Source: Acidobacteriaceae bacterium | Lineage (GTDB): Bacteria; Acidobacteriota; Terriglobia; Terriglobales; Acidobacteriaceae | DNA length: 6,853 bases | Assembly (NCBI GenBank): GCA_003151875.1 | Contig: PLYW01000355.1 | Coordinates: forward strand, 1-6,853 | Direction: 5' to 3' | In this document: one piece after another, positions 1 through 6,853 of the stretch | Layout of the letters: each line of letters begins with the position of its first letter | Position numbering within the stretch: position 1 is the first letter of the stretch | Program-made: the position numbers and the translations under genes | Notes under the pieces: model-generated | Databases searched by the model: none | Told to the model about the DNA's origin: nothing | The model's input: the letters and a program-made list of their open reading frames with translations, nothing else

Positions 1-72
1 GCTGGTGGTCGCCACTTTCTTTTCATCGCGCACAGCGATGCGGACCTGCTGCAGCAAGCCCTCGTAGTTGTT
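1..72 (-). other. Open-frame continuation of the Tal-Pgi C-terminus beyond the amber codon
   Basis: The 24 codons after the TAG at 73-75, in the same frame, contain no stop and read NNYEG then LLQQVRIAVRDEKKVATT. This resembles the segment that follows the YIE motif in full-length Tal-Pgi fusions, typically EALL..R..VRD.KRVATT before a conserved GPRFLHSTGQ stretch. No insertion or deletion is needed to keep the alignment. The segment is therefore best read as the displaced 3' part of tal-pgi, not the start of a new gene. No convincing start is present: TTG at 55-57 has GAGG only 2 bases before it, and GTG codons at 31-33 and 13-15 have no clear ribosome binding site. The remaining roughly 80 residues would lie outside the window. 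The family comparison is from memory. Confidence 0.8.
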
Positions 73-2592
73 CTACTCTTCGATGTATTGGGTGACCGCG
101 AAGTAATCGCCCGGTTTGATCCGCGAGAGATGCGCGGTAACGATCTCCTGCATCGACGAGCCGCTCCGCCGCAGCAGGTCGCGAGTGGCTTCGTCACCAA
201 AGATGCGCATCGATTCCTCGGCAATGATCAGCTTCTGCTGCGCCAGCGAACCGTTCTGCACGTACTCGCCGAGCAGGCGCTTGGTGTTGTCCTTCGATTC
301 CTGCACATTGGGTTGATCGAAAGCATCGATGCCGAGCAGCGCTCCCGCAATCGCGGTGGCAAATTCCCACAGGAAGAATTCCTCGCCCAGATCGAGAGGA
401 TCGTGCAACGCATGGCGCAACACCGGATGGCCGGCGGCCTCGAGCGCCGCCAGTTTGGCCTCAATATCACCGGTCTTGGACGACTGCGTGTGAATGAACG
501 CAAACACGCGATCGTCGCCGTAATCATCGGGCGAACCAAGCGGCTCGCCGGCAACCGGGACAATGCCCTTTCCTTCCTTGCCGGTGCTCTCAGCAATGAG
601 CTGTTCGATCCACAGGCCCAGCGAGTCTAGAGGAGCAGGCGTGACGAAAGTCACCTTATTGCGTCCCGCCTTGGCAAGCGAGCCCAGTATCGCGCCCAGC
701 CGAGCGCCCGGATTTTCGTTGACGCCGACCGGTCCTCCGCAGGCGTGCCCAGCCTGCAGAGCACGGTCGAGCAAGGTCTTTACGTCGCCGCCCATCACGG
801 CGAATGGGACCATGCCGAAGTACGACAACGCCGAGTAGCGCCCGCCAATGTCGGGCATGTTGAGGAAGACGCGGCGGAAGCGGTAGTGCGCGGCGTCCTT
901 GATGAGCTGGGTTCCGGGATCGGTGACGGCGATAAAGTTTTCACCCGCTGCGTCACCCTTGACCCGCTTCACCCGATCGTAAAAATAGCGCTGAAACATT
1001 TGCGGTTCGGTGGTGTCGCCCGACTTCGACGAGACGATAAATAGCGTCTTACCGGCATTGATCTTCTGCTCCAGGTGGCGTATGGCCGTAGGCACGGTGG
1101 AGTCGAGGACGTAGAGCTGCGGGTAGCCGTCTTTCTTGCTGAAGGTGCGGCCCAGCACCTCTGGACACAGACTCGAGCCGCCCATGCCCAGCACCACGGC
1201 ATATTCGAATTCGGCCTTGCGAATTTCCTCTGCGAACGCCACCAGTTCGGCAACATGCGGCTGCATAGTCTCTGCAACTTTGAGCCAGCCCAGCGCGTCG
1301 CCGATGATCTTCTCGTGCTCGGGATCGTCCTTCCACACCGTGGGGTCCTTCTTCCACATGCGGGAGACAATCTTCTGCTTGTCGAGGTCTTTGAGGGTGC
1401 TTTCGAAACCGGCCTGGTACCGGCCGAGCGCCGCGCCGTGACGCGCGATGATGGAGCGCATTACCTCGACACGACGTGCTTCGATCACTTCGAACAACTC
1501 GTCGAACGAGTCCGAAAAAGAGGCCACGCCCTCTTCCGTCAGCTTGGTAGTGACCGCCGTCATATCAATGCCGACCGCCTTCAGTTCGTCGAACGCGTGA
1601 TGGGCTTCCTCAAGTCCTGCCTCCAGCGTCGGCTTTGCGATGCCGTGATCGCGGAAGGCGTCCATGGTCGCTGGGGGAACCGTGTTCACCGTGTCGGCGC
1701 CGATCAGGGTATCGATATACATGGTGTCGGGGTACGCCGGATTCTTGGTGCTGGTGGACGCCCAAAGCGGACGCTGCACCCTGGCGCCTTTTTCCTTCAG
1801 CTTGGCGAAACGCTCGCTGCCACTGCCGAAGATGCGCTTGAAGGACTCGTAGGCCAGCTTGGCGTTAGCGATCGCAGCCTTGCCCAGGAGAGCGTTGATG
1901 CGCTGCTTTTGCTCATCGTCGGTGGCTTTTGCGGCGAGCAGTCCAAGTTGTTTGTCCACCATGCTGTCAATGCGGCTGATGAAGAAGCTGGCCACCGAGG
2001 CGATACGGTTCACCGGCAGTCCGGCGGCGACGCGGCGCTCCAGCGCCTTGATGTAGGCCTCAGCGACCTGCTCGTACACTTCGACCGCGAAGATGAGCGT
2101 GATGTTGATGTTCAGGCCAGAGAACAGCAACTCCTCGATGGCCGGCAGGCCGGCGGGTGTGGCCGGTACTTTGATCATTACGTTCGGGCGATTCAGGTGG
2201 GCGAACAGGCGCTTGGCTTCTTCGATCGTCGCCTTGGTGTCGTTGGCAAGCAGCGGAGAAACTTCCAGGCTGATGAACCCGTCAGCGCCGTCGTTGGCGT
2301 CGTAAACTCCGCGCAGCACGTCTGCGGCATTGCCAATGTCCTGGAGGACGAGTTCTTCATAGATCTGCGATACGTTACTGCCACCGCGCGCCAGTTTCTC
2401 CAGTTGCTCGGCATAATCCTGGCTGCCGCTGATGGCCTTTTGGAAGATGGTAGGGTTCGACGTCACCCCGCAGAGACCATCTTCGTCGATCAGGCGCTTG
2501 AGTCCGCCGGTGGTCAACAGAGACCGGCTAAGCTGATCGAGCCAAACACTCTGACCTAACTCATGAAGCTGCAGTAAGGGATTGCTGCTCAT
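73..2592 (-). CDS. tal-pgi: Bifunctional transaldolase / glucose-6-phosphate isomerase fusion, cut short by an in-frame amber codon
   Basis: One polypeptide joins transaldolase (about 1-375) and phosphoglucose isomerase (about 400 onward). The first half transfers dihydroxyacetone units between sedoheptulose 7-P and glyceraldehyde 3-P; the second interconverts fructose 6-P and glucose 6-P. Transaldolase residues equivalent to the E. coli set are visible: Asp19, Asn46 in GVTSNPTIF, Glu110, Schiff-base Lys141 in MIKVPAT, Asn163, Thr165, Ser202 and Arg207. The isomerase half has VVLGMGGSS (466-474), SSKSGDTTEP (521-530), GGRYSALS (583-590), WIEQLIAESTGKEGKG (661-676) and FDQPNVQESK (758-767), whose final Lys matches the classical Pgi catalytic lysine. 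Reading stops at TAG (73-75) after 839 residues. Fusions of this type that I know are roughly 900-960 residues, and the frame after the TAG still looks like the family, so about 100 C-terminal residues appear to be lost. The transaldolase half should be intact; isomerase activity is uncertain. The ATG at 2590-2592 overlaps the rpiB stop and has GAGGA 8 bases upstream. Confidence 0.92.
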   Translation of the reverse strand: MSSNPLLQLHELGQSVWLDQLSRSLLTTGGLKRLIDEDGLCGVTSNPTIFQKAISGSQDYAEQLEKLARGGSNVSQIYEELVLQDIGNAADVLRGVYDANDGADGFISLEVSPLLANDTKATIEEAKRLFAHLNRPNVMIKVPATPAGLPAIEELLFSGLNINITLIFAVEVYEQVAEAYIKALERRVAAGLPVNRIASVASFFISRIDSMVDKQLGLLAAKATDDEQKQRINALLGKAAIANAKLAYESFKRIFGSGSERFAKLKEKGARVQRPLWASTSTKNPAYPDTMYIDTLIGADTVNTVPPATMDAFRDHGIAKPTLEAGLEEAHHAFDELKAVGIDMTAVTTKLTEEGVASFSDSFDELFEVIEARRVEVMRSIIARHGAALGRYQAGFESTLKDLDKQKIVSRMWKKDPTVWKDDPEHEKIIGDALGWLKVAETMQPHVAELVAFAEEIRKAEFEYAVVLGMGGSSLCPEVLGRTFSKKDGYPQLYVLDSTVPTAIRHLEQKINAGKTLFIVSSKSGDTTEPQMFQRYFYDRVKRVKGDAAGENFIAVTDPGTQLIKDAAHYRFRRVFLNMPDIGGRYSALSYFGMVPFAVMGGDVKTLLDRALQAGHACGGPVGVNENPGARLGAILGSLAKAGRNKVTFVTPAPLDSLGLWIEQLIAESTGKEGKGIVPVAGEPLGSPDDYGDDRVFAFIHTQSSKTGDIEAKLAALEAAGHPVLRHALHDPLDLGEEFFLWEFATAIAGALLGIDAFDQPNVQESKDNTKRLLGEYVQNGSLAQQKLIIAEESMRIFGDEATRDLLRRSGSSMQEIVTAHLSRIKPGDYFAVTQYIEE

Positions 2593-3056
2593 TTTAGTAG
2601 TCCTCGCAAACTTTGCTCTTCGAGCGCGGTAATTTTAGCCAGGCGCCGGCGGTGGCGCTCTTCTCCGCTGAATTTCGCCCCCAGAAACGTGCGTACCAAG
2701 TCCAATGCCAGCTCCGGTCCGATGACGCGCGAGCCTAGGCAGAGCACATTCATGTTGTCATGTTCGACGCCCTGATGCGCCGAATAACAATCGTGGCAAA
2801 GCGCAGCGCGAATGCCGGGAAGCTTGTTGGCCGCCACCGAGGCACCCACGCCGCTGCCGCAGATAAGTACCGCGCGCTCCGCCTTGCCTTCGAGTACAGC
2901 GCGGCCGACCGCCTCCGCGTAGTCGGGATAGTCGTCGGGCTTGCTGGCGTCGTGGGTCCCACAGTCCACCACCTCATGCCCCAGCCGTTTGAGCTCGGCA
3001 ATCACGGTCTCGTTGAGGGGAACTCCGGCGTGGTCAGCGCCCACGGCTATCTTCAT
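2589..3056 (-). CDS. rpiB: Ribose-5-phosphate isomerase B
   Basis: RpiB/LacAB-type sugar-phosphate isomerase of 155 residues, the normal family size, interconverting ribulose 5-phosphate and ribose 5-phosphate. Visible motifs are GADHAG (6-11, with Asp8-His9), the catalytic Cys66 in ICGSGVG, the NK at 77-78, and HDNMNVLCLG (99-108) with His99. Cys66 together with His99 matches the E. coli RpiB type rather than the actinobacterial type that uses Glu instead of Cys. It lies 21 bases after the transketolase stop and its TGA overlaps the next ATG by 4 bases, so it sits in mid-operon and supplies the transketolase substrate. The ATG at 3054-3056 is preceded by AGGA at 5 bases spacing. LacA/LacB galactose-6-phosphate isomerases share the fold, but the pentose-phosphate neighbours favour RpiB. 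Confidence 0.95.
   Translation of the reverse strand: MKIAVGADHAGVPLNETVIAELKRLGHEVVDCGTHDASKPDDYPDYAEAVGRAVLEGKAERAVLICGSGVGASVAANKLPGIRAALCHDCYSAHQGVEHDNMNVLCLGSRVIGPELALDLVRTFLGAKFSGEERHRRRLAKITALEEQSLRGLLK
2601..2605 (-). promoter_or_regulatory. Ribosome binding site for tal-pgi inside the rpiB 3' end
   Basis: GAGGA on the minus strand, 8 bases before the ATG at 2590-2592. The ATG and the rpiB TGA share bases in an ATGA overlap (2589-2592), a common arrangement for translationally coupled genes. It supports the chosen start, which also gives the expected N-terminal LHELGQSVWLD region only a few residues in. Confidence 0.65.
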
Positions 3057-3061
3057 GGTTA

Positions 3062-3065
3062 TCCT
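3062..3065 (-). promoter_or_regulatory. Ribosome binding site for rpiB
   Basis: AGGA on the minus strand, 5 bases before the ATG at 3054-3056, within the 21-base spacer (3057-3077) between the transketolase stop and rpiB. The spacer is too short to hold a terminator, which supports co-transcription. Confidence 0.6.
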
Positions 3066-3077
3066 ACGCCCGCAAGA

Positions 3078-5198
3078 TCAACGCTTGGTTTTTTTCATGA
3101 CGTCCTGGGCTTTCGCCACCACGTCATCCACCGTGAAACCGAAGTGCTTCAACAGGTCTTTATAAGGAGCAGATGCGCCAAAGTCGGTCCTGGCGACAAC
3201 ATATCCGTCAGCTCCGACGTATTCCTTCCAGCCCAGGTCAGTGCCCGCCTCCACGGCCACCCGAGCTCGCACTTCGGGCGGGAACACCTGACGTTTGTAC
3301 TCGTCGGGCTGCTCTTCGAACAGCCTCCAGCATGGCATGGAGACCACACGCGCCTTCACGCCGTTGGCAGTGAGCTTTTCATACGCGCCCACGCAAAGCT
3401 GCACCTCCGAGCCAGTCCCAATCAGGATGATGTCAGGCGTGCCGCCGGAATCCGCCATGATGTATGCGCCCTTGGCCAGACCAGCCGCCGACGCATACTT
3501 GGTGCGATCGAATGTGGGGACGGCCTGGCGGGTCAGCACCAGCGCCACCGGTCGCGTCTTGAGCGGCATGATGTAGCGCCAGGCCTCGGCGACCTCGTTG
3601 GCATCCGCCGGCCGGATCAGCAACAGCCGCGGAATCGCGCGCAACGACATAAGGTGTTCGATCGGCTGGTGGGTGGGTCCGTCCTCGCCGAGGCAGAAGG
3701 AATCGTGCGTGTAGATAAAGATGACAGGCTGATCCATCATCGCAGCCAGTCGATGCACCGGCCGCATGTAATCGGAAAACACAAAGAAGGTCGATCCAAA
3801 CGGACGCAGCTTCGACAGCGCCATGCCGTTGACGATGGAGCCCATGGCGTGCTCGCGAATGCCAAAATGGAAGTTGCGGCCCCCATAGCTATTCTTCTCG
3901 AAGCTTGTAGTGCCGCTGAGCTTGGTCTTGGTCGAAGGGTCCAGGTCAGCCGCCCCGCCCAGCAACCACGGCACATTTTTCGCCACGGCGTTCAGCACCT
4001 TGCTACCCGACTCGCGCGTGGCCAGGCCTTTTGCGTCGGCAGGGAAAGACGGAATGTCCTCGTCCCAGCCATCGGGCAATTCTTGATCGAGCATCTGCCG
4101 GCAGGTCTTCGCCAGATCGGGAAATTCTTTCGCCCAGGTGCTGTAGCGACTGTTCCAGTCCTTCTCCCACTCGGCGCCGCGCTCGAGCGCCTTGCCCAGG
4201 TAGGCCTTCGCCTCGTCGGGAACCAGGAACTGCGCATCGGGCGGCCAGCCATAAAACATTTTCGTGAGGCGGACTTCGTCTGCGCCCAAGGCCTCGCCGT
4301 GCGCTTCCTTGGTGTCCTGACGATGCGGGGAGCCATAGCCGATGTGGGTGTCAACGATGATCAGCGATGGGCGCTCAGTTTCCTTCAGCACGGTCTGGAT
4401 GGCGCGATCAAGCTGCGGGAGATCGTTGACGTTACTCACGTGCTGCACATTCCAGTGCCAGCCAAGGAAGCGGGTGCCTACGTCATCGCTGAAGGCCAGC
4501 GAGGTGTTGCCCTCAATGGTGATGTGGTTGTTGTCGTAGAACCAGATCAGGTTGGAGAGTCCAAGATGCCCGGCGATGGAGGCGGCCTCATTGCTCACGC
4601 CTTCCATCAAATCGCCGTCGCCGCAAAAAGCGTAAATTCGGTAGTCGAAAACGTCGTGGCCGTCCTTGTTGAACTGCGAGGCCAGCCAGCGCTGGGCAAT
4701 TGCCATGCCGACTGAATTGCCAACACCCTGGCCCAGCGGGCCCGTGGTGGCTTCCGCTCCCGGTACCACGCCGTACTCCGGATGTCCCGGGGTCTTGGAT
4801 CCCCATTGCCGGAACTGCTTGATGTCGTCGAGCGAAAGATCGTAGCCCGTCAGGTACAACATGGAGTAAAGCAGCATGGAGGCATGCCCATTGGAGAGAA
4901 TGAAGCGGTCACGGCCCGGCCAATGCGGATTTCTTGGATTGTGACGCAGATAGCGGTTCCACAGCGTAAACGCCAGCGGCGCCAGCGCCATCGGAGTTCC
5001 CGGATGTCCGCTGTTCGCCTTCTGCACCGCATCTATGGAGAGCGTACGAATGGTATTAATGCAGAGGCAGTTGAGCTGACGCTGCTCCAGGGTTTCGTCG
5101 TCGAACCCGTCTTTGGGGCCCACTGCGATACTGACTGCCATTCCCTTCGGGCTCGTCTGCTCGTTTCCAGGAGCGGTGACTTCCACTTGGCTACTCAA
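3078..5198 (-). CDS. tkt: Transketolase
   Basis: Thiamine-diphosphate enzyme that moves two-carbon ketol units between ketose and aldose phosphates (xylulose 5-P, ribose 5-P, erythrose 4-P) in the cytosolic non-oxidative pentose phosphate pathway. The 706-residue product has all three domains. The N-terminal ThDP/metal domain carries NSGHPGTPM (62-70), SNGHAS (102-107), GPLGQG (153-158) and GDGDLMEG (193-200) with the metal-binding YDNN at 221-224. The central pyrimidine-binding domain has the activating Glu449 in GIREHAM, and LGEDGPTHQP at 503-512. RPADANE at 529-535 is the usual substrate-phosphate region. The C-terminal domain contains LIGTGSEVQL (592-601). The usual family length is about 660-700; the excess is an N-terminal extension of some 45 residues before the conserved CINTIRTLSIDAVQ. 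The TTG at 5196-5198 was chosen because it overlaps the upstream TGA and has GGAAAGG 10 bases before it. An ATG at 5139-5141 (Met20) is the alternative, but its purine-rich sequence directly abuts the codon. Both starts retain every motif. Confidence 0.96.
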   Translation of the reverse strand: MSSQVEVTAPGNEQTSPKGMAVSIAVGPKDGFDDETLEQRQLNCLCINTIRTLSIDAVQKANSGHPGTPMALAPLAFTLWNRYLRHNPRNPHWPGRDRFILSNGHASMLLYSMLYLTGYDLSLDDIKQFRQWGSKTPGHPEYGVVPGAEATTGPLGQGVGNSVGMAIAQRWLASQFNKDGHDVFDYRIYAFCGDGDLMEGVSNEAASIAGHLGLSNLIWFYDNNHITIEGNTSLAFSDDVGTRFLGWHWNVQHVSNVNDLPQLDRAIQTVLKETERPSLIIVDTHIGYGSPHRQDTKEAHGEALGADEVRLTKMFYGWPPDAQFLVPDEAKAYLGKALERGAEWEKDWNSRYSTWAKEFPDLAKTCRQMLDQELPDGWDEDIPSFPADAKGLATRESGSKVLNAVAKNVPWLLGGAADLDPSTKTKLSGTTSFEKNSYGGRNFHFGIREHAMGSIVNGMALSKLRPFGSTFFVFSDYMRPVHRLAAMMDQPVIFIYTHDSFCLGEDGPTHQPIEHLMSLRAIPRLLLIRPADANEVAEAWRYIMPLKTRPVALVLTRQAVPTFDRTKYASAAGLAKGAYIMADSGGTPDIILIGTGSEVQLCVGAYEKLTANGVKARVVSMPCWRLFEEQPDEYKRQVFPPEVRARVAVEAGTDLGWKEYVGADGYVVARTDFGASAPYKDLLKHFGFTVDDVVAKAQDVMKKTKR

Positions 5199-6853
5199 CC
5201 CGTTGCCGCCTTTCCGGTGTCCATAACAGTTGGTGCTGCTGGTTGAACGTTAACCTGATAATTGGTGCCTTGCCACTCGGCCTGTTGCCGCCAGAAAAAA
5301 GTGAACTTCAGCGGCATCGTTTGCGAGGGCGCAACCTCGATGTCCGCGTACTCTACTCCCACCGCAGTCGGCGTGGAAGCTGTGTCCTTCACCGTCTTCC
5401 ATTCATCGTTACTCCAATGCAGCATAAATGGAGAAGAGGCCTGTACCCGCAGCAAGCCTCCGGCGGGAACTGCCCGGACTTGCCGATTCATCTTCCATAC
5501 TTCGATTACCCGGCGTGGCATATCGTTGCGATATCGCTCCGCCACCGGGTCGATCAAGTCGAACAGCCGATTGTCCACGACCGAGCGCAACAATTTTACA
5601 TACTCCGAGTGCGCCCACATCAAAGGAATGGCCGCCCCAGTCGCGCCCCCGCGGGTCAGGAACTTGTCGGGCATGTCCGGACCGTCCCAAATCTGTTCCG
5701 GAATAAGCCCGATGCCGGTGGTGAAATTCTCGATGGCCCGCAAGTACAGATCAACATTGCGTCCTGCCGCCAATTCGTAGGTGGCCCGCTCGCCCGTCAG
5801 CAGAGGCCAGGGGCGTCCCACGCCCCAGCCGTCAAACGACTCGCCATCATCGCGCTGCCCGTATCCATCATGGTTGTAGCGCTTCCAGCAAGGTCCCTTC
5901 GGGGTATCTACCTTCAACACCGCGTCCACGACTTTCAAGGAGTCCTCGATGAGCGGGTCGCCAGCCTTACGGATGCCCAAGCGCACCAATTCGAGGAAGC
6001 CCCCGTCGACGATTTGGTTCGCTGGATACCGGTAGCGATTTCCGGGACGCTGATTGGCCAGCACCAGCTCGCCACCGTCGGGATCCTCATCGCCGCGATC
6101 GCCTTGCGAGCTATTGGCTGGATTGATGCGAATATAGTGTCGCGCGATGCCGGGCACCAACGTTCCTTGATTGGTGACGGTCCACTTCTCCACGTGCGAC
6201 TCAAGGAAGTCGGCGTAGGTGCGTACGAATTCAGCGCTATCCTTGTCACCGTGCGCCTCGATGAACTCCGCCGCACAGATCAGGGCTGCAATGTTGCTGG
6301 CCAATGTGGACGGGGAATACCCCGCGGCTTCCTCCCAGCGCTCCTGGGGCGTCGCCGGTCCTTCGCGAATCAGATAGCCACAAGCCCGCACCACGGTGAC
6401 ATAGGGATCGAAGTTGGCGAGTGCGTTGGCTTTCCACAGTCGCCACGCCAGCATGATGGGGAAAGAAACCTCGTCGAGCTGCACCCCGATCCAGAAAGGA
6501 CGTCCATCGATCCAGAAATTCTGATAGAAGCCGCCGTCCTCGCGTTGCGTGATGGCCAGATAAATCAAAGCGCGCAGCGGAGTCGCGGTGTCGCCTACGG
6601 CGAGCAATGCGGTCGCGGCATTCACCAAGTCACGCGTCCATACCAGGTGATAGCCGCCCAGATCGTCGTCGCCGCGGTCTTCTCCCCAGGGTATGCTCAA
6701 GCTGGCGATCATGGCCCCGGGATAGACCTTGTCTTCGTGGGCCAGCAGCAGGTTTACGCTGCGGGCGAACAGCGACGACTCGCGCTGGTCAAGTTTGTCC
6801 ATCAAGGCCAGCCGCTTGTTGGTCCGTTGCCACTGCTCCAGGAAGTTATTGAG
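5195..6853 (-). CDS. GH15 glucoamylase (glucan 1,4-alpha-glucosidase family), N-terminus outside window
   Basis: Glycoside hydrolase family 15 enzyme, expected to release glucose from the non-reducing ends of alpha-glucans. The frame stays open to the window edge: 16 codons (beginning LNNFLEQWQ) precede the first in-window TTG/ATG pair near 6800-6805, so that pair is internal and the true start is upstream. Known bacterial homologues are about 800 residues with an N-terminal beta-sandwich domain, which is not visible here. The (alpha/alpha)6 catalytic domain shows IPWGEDRGDDDLGGYHLVWTRD (two parts: IPWG, then DDLGGYHLVWTRDL), ERWEEAAGYSPST and GLIPEQIWDG. By analogy with fungal glucoamylase Glu179 and Glu400, the general acid should be the first Glu of RWEE (codon 6332-6334) and the base the Glu of PEQIWD (codon 5696-5698). 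After about position 5520 a beta-rich C-terminal domain of roughly 105 residues follows, ending in an Ala/Pro/Thr-rich tail. The TGA stop overlaps the transketolase start. Cellular location cannot be judged without the N-terminus. Exact substrate (starch, glycogen, dextran, trehalose) is inferred only at family level. Confidence 0.9.
   Translation of the reverse strand, partial: LNNFLEQWQRTNKRLALMDKLDQRESSLFARSVNLLLAHEDKVYPGAMIASLSIPWGEDRGDDDLGGYHLVWTRDLVNAATALLAVGDTATPLRALIYLAITQREDGGFYQNFWIDGRPFWIGVQLDEVSFPIMLAWRLWKANALANFDPYVTVVRACGYLIREGPATPQERWEEAAGYSPSTLASNIAALICAAEFIEAHGDKDSAEFVRTYADFLESHVEKWTVTNQGTLVPGIARHYIRINPANSSQGDRGDEDPDGGELVLANQRPGNRYRYPANQIVDGGFLELVRLGIRKAGDPLIEDSLKVVDAVLKVDTPKGPCWKRYNHDGYGQRDDGESFDGWGVGRPWPLLTGERATYELAAGRNVDLYLRAIENFTTGIGLIPEQIWDGPDMPDKFLTRGGATGAAIPLMWAHSEYVKLLRSVVDNRLFDLIDPVAERYRNDMPRRVIEVWKMNRQVRAVPAGGLLRVQASSPFMLHWSNDEWKTVKDTASTPTAVGVEYADIEVAPSQTMPLKFTFFWRQQAEWQGTNYQVNVQPAAPTVMDTGKAATG
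5209..5215 (-). promoter_or_regulatory. Ribosome binding site for transketolase inside the glucoamylase 3' end
   Basis: GGAAAGG on the minus strand lies 10 bases before the TTG start at 5196-5198, within the last codons of the glucoamylase gene. The TTGA overlap (TGA of the upstream gene sharing bases with the TTG) suggests translational coupling. This site is the main reason for preferring TTG over the ATG 57 bases downstream. Confidence 0.55.

Noticed and set aside
1..57. A new downstream gene starting at the TTG at 55-57 or the GTG at 31-33
   Set aside because: The residues match the internal C-terminal region of Tal-Pgi in the same frame. The ribosome binding site is missing or too close, so a continuation of tal-pgi is the simpler reading.
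88..630. A 180-codon plus-strand open frame opposite the 3' end of tal-pgi
   Set aside because: It is antisense to conserved Pgi motifs with no recognisable domain. It does not explain the amber codon at 73-75.
1075..2559. A 494-codon plus-strand open frame opposite tal-pgi
   Set aside because: It lies wholly antisense to a gene with clear catalytic motifs, has no recognisable domain, and is rich in Arg, His, Gly and Val, as expected for the complementary frame of a GC-rich gene.
3057..3077. A possible terminator or promoter between transketolase and rpiB
   Set aside because: Only 21 bases, with no inverted repeat. The run of A on the coding strand just upstream encodes the lysines at the transketolase C-terminus and has no preceding hairpin.
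2760..4715. A 651-codon plus-strand open frame opposite rpiB and transketolase
   Set aside because: It spans the junction of two well-supported minus-strand genes, shows no family motif and has a composition typical of antisense shadows. Length alone is not evidence in GC-rich DNA.
6800..6805. The in-window TTG/ATG as the true start of the glucoamylase
   Set aside because: The frame is open for 16 more codons to the edge with family-like residues, no clear ribosome binding site precedes it, and starting here would remove the N-terminal domain usual in bacterial GH15 enzymes.

Overview
The window is a compact, entirely minus-strand carbohydrate-metabolism operon from a moderately GC-rich bacterium. 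The gene content and order (GH15 glucoamylase, transketolase, ribose-5-phosphate isomerase B, fused transaldolase/glucose-6-phosphate isomerase) and the protein style suggest an Acidobacteriota (Koribacter/Terriglobia-like) genome. That assignment is inferred from remembered family resemblance, not from a search.

Layout in transcription order (right to left): 6853-5195 is a GH15 glucoamylase whose N-terminus lies beyond the window. 5198-3078 is transketolase, starting on a TTG that overlaps the glucoamylase stop by 4 bases. 3056-2589 is RpiB, 21 bases further on. 2592-73 is a Tal-Pgi fusion whose ATG overlaps the rpiB stop by 4 bases. Bases 72-1 continue the Tal-Pgi reading frame past an in-frame TAG. 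No gap is longer than 21 bases, so there is no room for internal terminators or independent intergenic promoters. No RNA gene, mobile element, CRISPR array or repeat was seen.

Together the genes would release glucose from alpha-glucans and interconvert the sugar phosphates of the non-oxidative pentose phosphate pathway and upper glycolysis. RpiB makes and consumes ribose 5-phosphate, transketolase and transaldolase shuffle C2 and C3 units, and the Pgi half links fructose 6-phosphate to glucose 6-phosphate.

The one real anomaly is the amber codon at 73-75. It interrupts the Tal-Pgi fusion after residue 839, while the downstream frame still reads like the family's conserved C-terminal segment. 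It could be a nonsense mutation, a sequencing error or readthrough. I found no evidence of an undescribed biological system; apart from the amber codon this is an ordinary metabolic operon.
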